DNA of 25,400 nucleotides, taken from Anaerolineaceae bacterium UBA5211. GTDB lineage: Bacteria > Chloroflexota > Anaerolineae > Anaerolineales > Anaerolineaceae. Position 1 is the first letter of the stretch. Each line of letters opens with the position of its first letter. Under the pieces are notes generated by a model, which did no database searches, had not been told where the DNA came from, and worked only from the letters and a program-made list of their open reading frames with translations. The stretch covers positions 1 to 25,400 of the forward strand of contig DHVJ01000019.1 of the NCBI GenBank assembly GCA_002412595.1. The letters are read 5' to 3'. The position numbers were made by a program, and so were the translations under genes. This document shows positions 16,256-23,440 of this stretch, piece after piece.

Positions 16256-16897
16256 TTACATAAAGCGCGCGAACTTGACCATGGCGCGCGTGATGAAGTA
16301 CTCGATCAGCACCAACCCCAGCCCGCCAACAGCGGAATAAACCAGGATGCGTTCGCGGCTGAGGGCCTGCCCCAGGTTGAGCATGCCCTGGACATTAGCA
16401 GCAATGGTAGGTTCCAGATAAGCAATCATCCAACTGGTCAGGCAAACCAGCGCCATCACACCCGCCGCGAAATAGGCGGTGCGTTTGGCCACCCTTTCGA
16501 CTTCATCTTTATTTTTGTTGGCATAGCGCAGGCAAATGCCCACGTAATAACCGCCGATCAACCCCATGACGAGGTTCAGCACCGGCATACCCATGAAAAA
16601 TCCCAACAAGCAAATGGAATAAAACAGGTAGAAAACCACAAACCAGCCCACCGGCAGCGTGTAGGCTTTATGCACCCAGCGGCGCAGGTAACGCATATCA
16701 ATCAAGATACCCGCCAGCAGCCCGCCCATCACATAAAATTTTATATTTTCTTCAGCACCCAAAGCCAGGCTGCCCCACCAACCAATCAATAAGAACAGTA
16801 CCGGCGGCAGCAGACCAATCATGACCAGCAACAGCAACCTTTCCGTACCTGCCAGCAGGCTATCTACGCTTTTTATTTCCTTTTTCTTGTTTGCCAT
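16256..16897 (-). CDS. Multi-pass membrane protein of unknown function
   Basis: A 213-residue protein with about five or six hydrophobic segments (roughly residues 20-46, 55-66, 82-102, 104-122, 140-162 and 184-205) and a Lys-rich cytoplasmic N-terminus (MANKKKEIK). I do not recognise a family. The start is well supported by GAGGTG five to ten nt upstream. It is the last gene behind a GNAT gene and a broken lysE-type gene on the minus strand, only 8 nt after the latter, so it is probably read from the same transcript. No catalytic motif is visible. Confidence 0.75.
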   Translation of the reverse strand: MANKKKEIKSVDSLLAGTERLLLLVMIGLLPPVLFLLIGWWGSLALGAEENIKFYVMGGLLAGILIDMRYLRRWVHKAYTLPVGWFVVFYLFYSICLLGFFMGMPVLNLVMGLIGGYYVGICLRYANKNKDEVERVAKRTAYFAAGVMALVCLTSWMIAYLEPTIAANVQGMLNLGQALSRERILVYSAVGGLGLVLIEYFITRAMVKFARFM

Positions 16898-16905
16898 TCA
16901 ACACC

Positions 16906-17327
16906 TCATATTTGGATAAATGCTTGCACAATAAAATAAAACGCAAAACCGATTATCGCCAGCGCGGCCATCTTATTGATAATCCGGATCATGCGCCGGT
17001 CCATACGTTGGCGTAATAAGTTTACCAGTGTACTTAATCCCAGCCACCAGAATGCCGAACCCAAGAAAACGCCCAGCACCAGCAGCACTGCCGAAATTGA
17101 TGTCCGACCAAAAAACCAGCAATCAAGGTCAGGCCGGCGGCCGCGATGCCGCCGTAGATGACATCCGCCGTGGCAGCACCCAAGCCACTGACCAGCCCGG
17201 ATACAAAGCCGCGTTCCAAAGTGCGCCGGATACACAGCAGCGCAATCGGCCCAACCGGCGCCGCAATAGAAAAGCCTAACAAAACTCCCTGCAAAATAAT
17301 CCGCCCATTTTCAGCTGTGAAAGGCAT
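16906..17327 (-). pseudogene. LysE-family exporter, internally deleted and frameshifted
   Basis: Two pieces of a LysE/RhtB-type amino-acid exporter lie in different frames. The first, from the ATG at 17327 to about 17096, reads LLGFSIAAPVGPIALLCIRR and on to IAGFLVGHQ, the normal N-terminal third. The second, about 17090 to 16906, reads VLLVLGVFLGSAFWWLGLS and the final helix, the normal C-terminal third. About 140 residues remain against the usual 200-210, so roughly 65-70 residues in the middle are gone. The junction near 17090-17097 also shifts the frame, and the first frame then runs out in FRQCCWCWAFSW. The gene cannot make a working exporter. It lies 17 nt after a GNAT gene and 8 nt before a membrane protein gene. 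Confidence 0.8.
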
Positions 17328-17344
17328 GCTTATATCATCCCTAT

Positions 17345-17794
17345 TTAAAGGTGTTTCTCCAATACCAGTCCATCTTCTCCATTGCGGTAGTAACGCGACC
17401 AGATATCCAGCTGGTGATAGCCCATTTTTTCATACAACTGCAGTGCGGCCAGGTTGCCGCGCCGCACGGTCAGCTTTACGATGTCCAAACCCATCTGCTC
17501 CTCACAGGTACGCAACAAGTCATAGCCAATGCCTTTGCGGCGCCAATCCGGTAAAACGCCCAGTGTAAGGATCCAGCCAGTCTTCTCACTGCGGCGCGGA
17601 TCACCGGCAATGAAGCCGACCATCTCATTGGCCGCTACAGCTTTCAGGCGCACTACACCCGGAAAGGAGAGCACGCCCATCAGTTCCATTAATGGCCAGG
17701 CATCCTGGTCAAAGCATACTTTTTCCAGCGTGCTCAAAGCAAACAGGTCCCGCCAATTTGCCGATTGAATTTGATAAATAGATGATGCGTTCAT
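17345..17794 (-). CDS. GNAT N-acetyltransferase, RimI-like
   Basis: A 149-residue single-domain acetyltransferase. The acetyl-CoA-binding segment is LGVLPDWRRKGIGYDLLRTCE (R/Q-x-x-G-x-G/A loop as RRKGIG), followed by LTVRRGNLAALQLYEKMGY, the pattern of RimI and related N-alpha-acetyltransferases. Its target could be a ribosomal protein or another small molecule or peptide; the sequence cannot decide. I prefer the ATG at 17794, which has GGCGG about eight nt upstream, over one 15 nt earlier that lacks a ribosome site. A TATAAT on the minus strand (17808-17813) lies directly ahead, so the mRNA leader would be very short. It is divergent from the flavin-transport operon and first in a run with the broken lysE-type gene. 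Confidence 0.85.
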   Translation of the reverse strand: MNASSIYQIQSANWRDLFALSTLEKVCFDQDAWPLMELMGVLSFPGVVRLKAVAANEMVGFIAGDPRRSEKTGWILTLGVLPDWRRKGIGYDLLRTCEEQMGLDIVKLTVRRGNLAALQLYEKMGYHQLDIWSRYYRNGEDGLVLEKHL

Positions 17795-17836
17795 TGGATT
17801 TCCGCCCATTATAAATGCTTCTTTCGTATTTTTTAC

Positions 17837-17864
17837 TTGACACTATCTCAAACTGATATACAAT
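17837..17864 (+). promoter_or_regulatory. Promoter of the flavin-transport operon
   Basis: A consensus TTGACA (17837-17842), a 16-nt spacer and TACAAT (17859-17864). Transcription would begin near 17871, just before the riboswitch. Confidence 0.7.
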
Positions 17865-17875
17865 CATGACGACTT

Positions 17876-18001
17876 CCTTCGGGGCAGGGTGAGGGAACAA
17901 GGTTCCCAATTCCCGATCGGTGGTGATAACCCACAAGCGCTGAGATGCGCAGATCCGGTGCAATTCCGGGGTCGACGGTACAGTCCGGATATTAAAGAAG
18001 G
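17876..18001 (+). promoter_or_regulatory. FMN riboswitch (RFN element)
   Basis: The conserved RFN blocks appear in order: GGGGCAGGGTGA, then ATTCCCGATCGGTGGTGATA with CCCAC, then AGATCCGGTGCAATTCCGG, then GTCGACGGTACAGTCCGGAT and AAAGAAGG. The closing P1 stem is CCTTC (17876-17880) with GAAGG (17997-18001). The element binds FMN and here precedes a terminator, so it should switch off the riboflavin transporter genes when flavin is plentiful. Confidence 0.93.
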
Positions 18002-18017
18002 TTTTATTTTATTAAGC

Positions 18018-18053
18018 ATGCCCCGAAACATGTACTGTTTCGGGGCATTTTTT
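18018..18053 (+). terminator. Riboswitch-controlled terminator
   Basis: A perfect 12-bp stem ATGCCCCGAAAC (18018-18029) / GTTTCGGGGCAT (18037-18048) with a 7-nt loop, followed by T residues to 18053. It is the expression platform of the FMN riboswitch and ends only 5 nt before the permease start. Confidence 0.9.
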
Positions 18054-18058
18054 ATTGA

Positions 18059-18841
18059 ATGGAATCAATGGAATTAAAAAATATAGACAACCGGAAAATC
18101 AAACAAATCAGCATCGTCATCACCCTGCTGCTTTTCCTGACCGTATGGGAAGGGCTGGTGCTGCTATTCGATCTTCCGGCTTTCATCTTGCCCTCGCCGA
18201 TGCAGGTTGGACAACGTTTTGCCAAAGCAATCTCCGATGGCTCTTTGCTGGAGAATAGTGTGACCACCATGATAGAAGTGTTCAGTGGATTGGCCAGCGG
18301 TGTGTTTTTTGCCACCCTGTTAGGGTACATCCTCGCGAAATCCACATTTCTGGAAAACGTTCTGCAACCCTTCCTGATAGCCAGCCAAGCCATTCCCACC
18401 GTGGCAATTGCCCCACTGCTGGTAATCTGGTTCGGTTCGGGGATATTCTCCAAGGTTTTAATCTGCGCCCTGATCGTGTTCTTCCCGGTGTTGGTCAACA
18501 CCATCGTGGGCATCCGCGCGGTGCCGGAAAACCTGCGCGACCTGATGCGTTCGTTGAAAGCCACTCCCTGGCAGATGTTTCATCTGCTGGAACTGCCGGC
18601 AGCCATGCCAGTGCTGCTGGGCGGGCTGCGCATCGGCGCAACGCTGTCGGTGATCGGCGCCGTGGTGGGCGAGCTGGTAGGCGCTGACCGTGGGCTGGGG
18701 TTTCTTATTAATGTGGGCCGCGGTCAATATGATACCGCCCTGGTCTTTGTGGGCATACTGACCTTGGTCTTCCTGGCATTGGCACTCTATTCTTTGGTCC
18801 TGTGGCTGGAGAAAAAACTACTGCGTTGGAAAACAAATTGA
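18059..18841 (+). CDS. ribX: ABC transporter permease, predicted riboflavin importer (RibX-type)
   Basis: The 260-residue membrane subunit of a TauC/SsuC-type ABC importer. Hydrophobic segments start near residue 18. The cytoplasmic EAA loop, which contacts the ATPase, reads LRDLMRSLKATPWQMFHLLE and continues LPAAMPVLLGGLRIG. The FMN riboswitch and terminator directly upstream point to riboflavin or a related flavin as the substrate, as for the RibXY systems described from Chloroflexus. By protein sequence alone it would be called a nitrate/sulfonate/taurine-type permease. The start could be the ATG at 18059 or the one at 18068; neither has a strong ribosome site. It is the first gene of an operon with the binding-protein and ATPase genes. 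Confidence 0.85.
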   Translation: MESMELKNIDNRKIKQISIVITLLLFLTVWEGLVLLFDLPAFILPSPMQVGQRFAKAISDGSLLENSVTTMIEVFSGLASGVFFATLLGYILAKSTFLENVLQPFLIASQAIPTVAIAPLLVIWFGSGIFSKVLICALIVFFPVLVNTIVGIRAVPENLRDLMRSLKATPWQMFHLLELPAAMPVLLGGLRIGATLSVIGAVVGELVGADRGLGFLINVGRGQYDTALVFVGILTLVFLALALYSLVLWLEKKLLRWKTN

Positions 18842-18856
18842 AAGGATGTATTTAGG

Positions 18857-19831
18857 ATGAAAAAAATTCGTAATTTATTGCCGGTCATATTAACGGTCGT
18901 GGTGCTTTCGGCCTGTGCCAAACCGGACATGAGCACAATCAAACTGCCGGTTGGATATATTCCCAACGTCCAGTTTGCTCCACTGTACGTGGCCATTGAT
19001 AAAGGGTTCTATGCTGAAGAAGGGCTGGAAGTGGAAATGGACTACAACATGGAAACCGATTCTGTAGCTTTGCTGGGAGCCGGCGAATTGCAATTCGCTA
19101 TCGCTTCGGGTGAACAGGTGCTGCTCGGCCGCGCGCAGGAATTGCCGGTCGTGTATGTGCTGAACTGGTACCAGGACTATCCGGTGGGCGTGGTTTCCAA
19201 AACAGAACAGGCTATCACCAGCCCGCAGGACCTGGCCGGCAAGAAAATCGGCATTCCCGGTTTATACGGCGCCAGTTACATCGGTTTCATCGCCTTGTTG
19301 AACGCCGGCGGGCTGCAGGAAAGCGATGTCACGCTGGATTCCATCGGCTACACCCAGGTCGAATCCCTGGCCAATGACATGGATGACGCAGCTGTGATCT
19401 ACGTTGCCAACGAACCTGCAAAGCTGCGCGCTGAGGGCTACGATGTGGATGTGCTGGCGGTCTCCGACTACATTTCCCTGGTCGGCAACGGGCTGCTCAC
19501 CAGCCAGGAAATGATTGAAAAGCAGCCGGATGTCGTTGCCGCCATGGTGCGTGCCACCTCCAAAGGCATCCAGTACACTGCCGCTCATCCTGACGAAGCC
19601 TATGAAATCTGCACCAAATATGTGGATAATTTAACTTCGCTCAGTCCGCAGGAACAGGAAGTCCAGCGTGAAGTTTTAGCCGCCTCCATTGAGCTTTACC
19701 AATTGGAACAGCCCGGATACTCCGACCCACAAGCCTGGCAACATATGGAAGACCTGCTGCTGCAGATGGGATTGATTGCGCAACCGCTTGACCTCAGCGC
19801 TGCTTTCAGCAACGAATTTTTACCGGAATAG
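18857..19831 (+). CDS. ribY: Substrate-binding lipoprotein, predicted riboflavin importer (RibY-type)
   Basis: A 324-residue extracytoplasmic binding protein of the NMT1/THI5-like family. A lipoprotein signal ends in VLSAC with Cys20 as the lipidation site. The domain starts with LPVGYIPNVQFAPLYVAIDK and GFYAEEGLEVEM, typical of the family that binds thiamin precursors, taurine and similar ligands, and includes the KKIGIPGLYGASYIGF segment. Its position behind an FMN riboswitch argues for a flavin ligand. AAAGGA lies upstream of the start codon, and the gene follows the permease by 15 nt. It delivers substrate to the permease at the outer face of the membrane. Confidence 0.87.
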   Translation: MKKIRNLLPVILTVVVLSACAKPDMSTIKLPVGYIPNVQFAPLYVAIDKGFYAEEGLEVEMDYNMETDSVALLGAGELQFAIASGEQVLLGRAQELPVVYVLNWYQDYPVGVVSKTEQAITSPQDLAGKKIGIPGLYGASYIGFIALLNAGGLQESDVTLDSIGYTQVESLANDMDDAAVIYVANEPAKLRAEGYDVDVLAVSDYISLVGNGLLTSQEMIEKQPDVVAAMVRATSKGIQYTAAHPDEAYEICTKYVDNLTSLSPQEQEVQREVLAASIELYQLEQPGYSDPQAWQHMEDLLLQMGLIAQPLDLSAAFSNEFLPE

Positions 19832-19832
19832 G

Positions 19833-20588
19833 ATGAAAATGGATCAGGCAGCCAGCGTTATTTCCCTGCAGCACATCGGCATGCAATTCCAGGACCAGCA
19901 CGGCATGCTGGATGTGCTGGCAGAAATTCACGCGGACGTCCGCCCGCAGGAATTTCTATGCCTGCTGGGGCCTTCCGGGTGCGGCAAAACCACCCTGCTG
20001 CGGCTGCTGGCCGGCCTGATCAAACCCACCAGCGGAGAAGTGGTTTTTCCGCAAGGCCATCCGCCCAGCATCGGCCTGGTCTTTCAGCAAAGCAACCTGA
20101 TGCCCTGGCGCACTGTGCTGGATAACATCCTGCTGCCGCTGGAAATGCGCGGTGTATCCCGCCCCGAAGCGCTCAGCCAGGCGCAGGCTTTAATCGAACT
20201 GGTCGGGCTGCAGGAATTCACTGACGCCTGGCCGGATTCCCTCTCCGGCGGCATGGCCCAGCGCGTGGCCATCGCGCGCGCCCTCATTCAGGACCCTGAA
20301 CTACTGTTATTAGATGAACCCTTTGGATCACTAGATGCCCTCACCCGCGAAAAGATGGGGGAAGAGCTGCTGCGCATCTGGCAGGCCCGCCGTAAGACAG
20401 TGGTGATGGTTACTCACTCCATTTCAGAAGCACTGCTGCTCTCAGACCGTGTGTTGGTGCTCAGCCCACGCCCCGCGCGTGTTTTATTAGATGTAGCTGT
20501 GGACCTTCCCCGCCCGCGCCGGGAAGATGTGCGCTACAGCGAAACATTCCAACGAATGGCCCGGGAGATTCGCACCGCAATTCGTTAA
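19833..20588 (+). CDS. ABC transporter ATP-binding protein of the predicted riboflavin importer
   Basis: A 251-residue ATPase of the SsuB/TauB type that powers the importer from the cytoplasmic side. Walker A is GPSGCGKT (46-53), the Q-loop is VFQQSNLMPW, the signature is LSGGM (137-141), Walker B is LLLLDE (157-162) and the switch His is in VTHSISEA. I place the start at the ATG at 19833, one base after the TAG of the binding-protein gene; the frame is open further upstream but overlaps that gene. A second ATG at 19839 is also possible. The domain is complete. Together with the two preceding genes it forms a full importer under the FMN riboswitch. Confidence 0.92.
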   Translation: MKMDQAASVISLQHIGMQFQDQHGMLDVLAEIHADVRPQEFLCLLGPSGCGKTTLLRLLAGLIKPTSGEVVFPQGHPPSIGLVFQQSNLMPWRTVLDNILLPLEMRGVSRPEALSQAQALIELVGLQEFTDAWPDSLSGGMAQRVAIARALIQDPELLLLDEPFGSLDALTREKMGEELLRIWQARRKTVVMVTHSISEALLLSDRVLVLSPRPARVLLDVAVDLPRPRREDVRYSETFQRMAREIRTAIR

Positions 20589-20661
20589 CATTTCTGATTT
20601 TTCCCTTTCCAAAATCTTAACTTGTGGTTTAATTGCCGGAACAAAACCAAGGGAGTTGTCT

Positions 20662-21234
20662 ATGCAATTATTAAAAGAACGTGTGATACAGGAAGGAAAG
20701 AATCTGGGCGGAGGCATTCTCAAAGTAGATTCTTTTATCAACCACCAGGTCGATCCGCAGCTAATGGACGCTTGCGGAAAAGAGTTCGCCCGGCTGTTCG
20801 CGGATGTGGGCGCCCAACGCGTGCTCACGGCGGAAATCTCCGGCATCGCGCCGGCCCTGATGACAGCCAAGTACTTGAACGTGCCGGTGGTGTATGCCCG
20901 CAAAAAGAAACCGGTCACGATGTCGGATATTGTTTATCTGACCGTGGCTCCTTCACACACCAAAGGTGTGATGACCGAGTTGATTGTAGCCCCCGAATTC
21001 CTGCCCCGCGATGAGCGTGTTCTGATCATTGACGATTTCCTGGCCAGCGGCGCCACCATCATGGGACTGGTGCGTCTGACCCAGGCAGCCGGCGCGCAGT
21101 TGGTTGGCGTGGGCGCACTGTTGGAAAAGGATTTTGAAGGCGGACGCCAGGCTCTGGCACCTTATAATGTTCCGGTGCATTCCCTGGTTTCGATTAAGTC
21201 CATGGAGGACGGAAAGCTGGAGTTTGCGGATTAA
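20662..21234 (+). CDS. xpt: Xanthine phosphoribosyltransferase
   Basis: The enzyme converts xanthine and PRPP to XMP in purine salvage, in the cytoplasm. From the ATG at 20662, with GGGAG eight nt upstream, it has 190 residues, the normal length for Xpt. Diagnostic segments are the N-terminal MQLLKERVIQEG, FINHQVDP and the KKKPVTM block, and the PRPP-binding loop VLIIDDFLASGAT (120-132). It lies 73 nt after the riboflavin-transporter ATPase in the same direction. It may be read through from that operon or have its own promoter, but I see no clear -35/-10 pair and no purine riboswitch in the gap. Confidence 0.93.
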   Translation: MQLLKERVIQEGKNLGGGILKVDSFINHQVDPQLMDACGKEFARLFADVGAQRVLTAEISGIAPALMTAKYLNVPVVYARKKKPVTMSDIVYLTVAPSHTKGVMTELIVAPEFLPRDERVLIIDDFLASGATIMGLVRLTQAAGAQLVGVGALLEKDFEGGRQALAPYNVPVHSLVSIKSMEDGKLEFAD

Positions 21235-21257
21235 TTCAAAATCAGGGGAGTATTAAT

Positions 21258-21719
21258 TCAATTCTTGTTCTTTATAAGGACGCCCCGGGTTTCCAGGAAC
21301 TCCATCAAAGTACGTAAGGTTTCTTCATTGGGAAGATAGGCAATCAGGGACTGGCTCCGATCCCGGAAAACAATATGGACCTTGAAATAAAAAGGATGGT
21401 ACGTCGCGCACGCCCATTTGATCTGGTCATAAGCGGCGGTGCGCGTTTTCATCACCTTGTAGGTCAGGTGCTGGGCATTCAACTGAATTTCAGGGTTCTT
21501 TTTATTTTGAAAAAGGCTGAGGCTGCCCAAGCCTTTAAGGCCGCCGTAGATTTCCAAAACCGGCAGTTGGATCGTTCCATCGGGCAGGCTGCTGGGCATT
21601 CGGACCTCAGGCTTGGCTTTCTTGGGCAGTTCTTTTTCGCGCAGCGCGTAAAGCGCTATGGATGCGCCAATGACAACAATAATGGCCAGGATGGTGATCC
21701 ATCCGGTAGAAGAGTTCAT
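21258..21719 (-). CDS. Small membrane-anchored protein of unknown function
   Basis: A 153-residue protein with one N-terminal membrane helix (about residues 7-25, ILAIIVVIGASIALYAL) and a predicted external part of about 120 residues. I recognise no family. The C-terminal part has a strand-rich pattern including FYFKVHIVFRDRSQSLIAYL and ends in KNKN. I choose the ATG at 21719 over a GTG two codons earlier because GGAAGTG lies about four nt before it. It converges on xpt, with 23 nt between the stops and no obvious terminator there. Confidence 0.7.
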   Translation of the reverse strand: MNSSTGWITILAIIVVIGASIALYALREKELPKKAKPEVRMPSSLPDGTIQLPVLEIYGGLKGLGSLSLFQNKKNPEIQLNAQHLTYKVMKTRTAAYDQIKWACATYHPFYFKVHIVFRDRSQSLIAYLPNEETLRTLMEFLETRGVLIKNKN

Positions 21720-21854
21720 TTTCACTTCCGTTTCTCGATTCTGACCAATTTTACCTGAAGAATGACCGCAATATCGAGAGCGGATTTTTGCCGGAGGCTG
21801 CTACCCTTGAACTTCAAGTCCTTTTTGGCGAAAAAAGACCAGCTTTAAAGCATA

Positions 21855-21877
21855 ACCGGGAGCGTTATGCTCCCGGT
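21855..21877 (-). terminator. Strong GC-rich hairpin, possible terminator of the small-peptide transcript
   Basis: ACCGGGAGC (21855-21863) and GCTCCCGGT (21869-21877) form a perfect 9-bp stem with a 5-nt loop. On the minus strand the T run comes only about 20 nt further on, so this is not a textbook terminator. An alternative 7-bp hairpin, GCATAAC (21850-21856) / GTTATGC (21864-21870), overlaps it and excludes it. Confidence 0.4.
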
Positions 21878-21989
21878 CGGGTCGGATCAAATCCAGCCAG
21901 CTTGGCAGGCTTACCAGATCCCTGCTCCAACAGTTGGGTGCGGTTTCCGCGCTAGCCGCTCCTCCCCGCTGGGTATTGAGATCGCATCC

Positions 21990-22082
21990 TCATTGCTCGG
22001 ATGGTGGTTGCAAACCTAACAAACTCATCGCTAGAAAAATAATACTGACCATGCCAACAACGATATTAGGAAAAATAGCCAT
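21990..22082 (-). CDS. Probable 30-residue single-helix membrane peptide
   Basis: A short open frame in a region without larger genes: ATG at 22082, TGA at 21990-21992, 30 codons. The product starts MAIFPNIVVGMVSIIF, continues with LAMSLLGL and ends QPPSEQ, so nearly all of it is one hydrophobic helix with a polar tail. A convincing ribosome site, AAGAAGAGGTG, lies at 22087-22097 with four nt to the start. Such small hydrophobic peptides include respiratory-complex subunits and type I toxins; the sequence does not identify it as either. A strong palindrome (22113-22128) lies in the presumed leader, which suggests regulation. Existence as a real gene is inferred from the ribosome site and composition. 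Confidence 0.5.
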   Translation of the reverse strand: MAIFPNIVVGMVSIIFLAMSLLGLQPPSEQ

Positions 22083-22101
22083 GGCACACCTCTTCTTGCT
22101 C

Positions 22102-22145
22102 GACAGACCGTCCACTGGAATTCCAGTGCGGCGCGGCAGCCTGTC
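22102..22145. promoter_or_regulatory. Structured leader with a perfect 16-bp palindrome
   Basis: CACTGGAATTCCAGTG (22113-22128) is a perfect palindrome. GACAG (22102-22106) and CTGTC (22141-22145) can close an outer stem. It lies just upstream of the ribosome site of the 30-residue frame and could be an operator or an RNA hairpin. Confidence 0.4.
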
Positions 22146-22284
22146 CGCGGCGGATAATAGGGAATTTTCTTTTTAATAATGGCGAAAATTCCATCGATAA
22201 AACACGAACAAATGATTTGTATATACTATTAACGCAAAATGTGAGAAAAAGTTTCGCGGAAATGGGGGAATTTATAAAATTCGT

Positions 22285-23343
22285 TTAGGACCACACGCCG
22301 GCAATCTCTTGGCCGCAATCCGGACAAGTGCCCTGCGCGCTGATATGGTTAGCTAAGACACTGAAACCGGCACGCTGGACCAGCAGCCGCCCACAAGCCG
22401 GACAGTGCGTATCTTCCAGTGAACCCACCCGGCCGGGCAAATTTCCCGCGTACACATAGCGCAGCCCGGCTTCCTGTCCGATCTCCGCCGCGCGCTGCAG
22501 CGTGGTCGTCTCGGTGCGCTGGCCATCCAGACGTTTGTACATGGGGTGAAAAGCAGTCACGTGCCAGGGGATATCCACGCTGACAGAAGCCAGGTAGCGG
22601 GCGGATTCCCACAAGTCTTCGTTGCTGTCGTTGAACCCCGGAATGACCAGGGTAACCACCTCTACCCACATGCCCAAATCGTGCGCCCTGCGGATGGTAT
22701 CCAGCACCACCTGCAGAGAACCGCCCAGCTCCCTGTAACGTGTGTCTGACCAACACTTGAGATCGATCTTATAGCCGTCCAGGTACGGAGCTAAAGCTTG
22801 CAGCGCCTCGGGGGTGGCATAGCCATTGGAGACATATACACAGCGCAAGCCTTTTTCTTTGGCGGCTTTAAAGATCTCAACCGCCCATTCGGTGGTAATC
22901 AGGGGTTCGTTGTAAGAAGACGCCACCACCTGCGCACCGTGACGCACACCATAATCAATCAACTCCTGCGGGCTGATGGGTTGGATGTAATTAATGCTGC
23001 CATCTGCAGCCGGGTCACGCAGAGTTTGTGAGCTGACCCAATTCTGGCAAAAATCGCAGTGAAAATTGCAGCCCAACATGCCGAAGGTCAGCGCAGCGCT
23101 GCCCGGCAGGAAATGCATGAAGGGTTTCTTTTCAATCGGGTCCACATTAGCCGCGGCTACGTAGCCCCAAGGGGCATAAAGCTGACCCTCGCGGTTGTAG
23201 CGCATTTGGCAGATGCCGCGCCGGCCAGGTTGGATATGGCAGCGGTGAGCGCAGGCCTGACAGCGCACAACTTCATCCGCCAGCGTTTCGCTCAACCAGG
23301 CAGCCTTGCTCAGGGCATCCAGTTTTTCACGAACGGTTTTCAT
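22285..23343 (-). CDS. amrS: AmmeMemoRadiSam-type radical SAM protein
   Basis: A 352-residue radical SAM protein of the AmrS group, related to pyruvate-formate-lyase activating enzymes. The iron-sulfur motif C-x3-C-x2-C is at Cys92, Cys96 and Cys99 (GCNFHCDFCQNW). The N-terminal Cys-rich block CQACAHRCHIQPGRRGIC and a C-terminal zinc-ribbon-like pair CPACG and CPDCG are also present. Two further AmrS signatures are ASSYNEPLITTEW and YKIDLKCW. Homologues are usually encoded with, or fused near, Memo and AMMECR1 proteins. Neither partner is in this window, so the gene stands alone here. The reaction of this group is not established. The ribosome site before the ATG is weak. Confidence 0.9.
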   Translation of the reverse strand: MKTVREKLDALSKAAWLSETLADEVVRCQACAHRCHIQPGRRGICQMRYNREGQLYAPWGYVAAANVDPIEKKPFMHFLPGSAALTFGMLGCNFHCDFCQNWVSSQTLRDPAADGSINYIQPISPQELIDYGVRHGAQVVASSYNEPLITTEWAVEIFKAAKEKGLRCVYVSNGYATPEALQALAPYLDGYKIDLKCWSDTRYRELGGSLQVVLDTIRRAHDLGMWVEVVTLVIPGFNDSNEDLWESARYLASVSVDIPWHVTAFHPMYKRLDGQRTETTTLQRAAEIGQEAGLRYVYAGNLPGRVGSLEDTHCPACGRLLVQRAGFSVLANHISAQGTCPDCGQEIAGVWS

Positions 23344-23440
23344 AGGAGCGCCAATTTAGTGTGCATATCCTTCGTTTCTCGGGTAGGAATTCCGCGAGAA
23401 CCCGCGCCGATTTACTCAATAAACAGGGAAGAAAGCTCGA

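Larger units (their letters stand above)
21720..22284. other. Gene-poor stretch with small ORF and hairpins
   Basis: The 565 bp between the anchored-protein gene and amrS. It holds the hairpin at 21855-21877, the probable 30-residue gene on the minus strand, the palindromic leader, and an AT-rich segment (22160-22284) that could carry promoters. I find no tRNA, riboswitch class or known small RNA in it. Confidence 0.6.

Noticed and set aside
16250..16792. A 180-codon plus-strand frame with a Gln/His-rich product
   Set aside because: It lies antisense to the multi-pass membrane protein gene, which has a good ribosome site and clear helices; the His/Gln richness is the complement of hydrophobic codons.
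17876..18001. Reading the leader as a TPP riboswitch because of the THI5-like binding protein
   Set aside because: The conserved blocks (ATTCCCGATCGGTGG, GATCCGGTGCAATTCCGG, GTCGACGGTACAGTCCGGAT) are those of the FMN element; the TPP core is absent.
21934..22176. An 80-codon plus-strand frame over the small-peptide locus
   Set aside because: It has no ribosome site, no domain and an unlikely composition; the minus-strand 30-codon frame has much better start signals.
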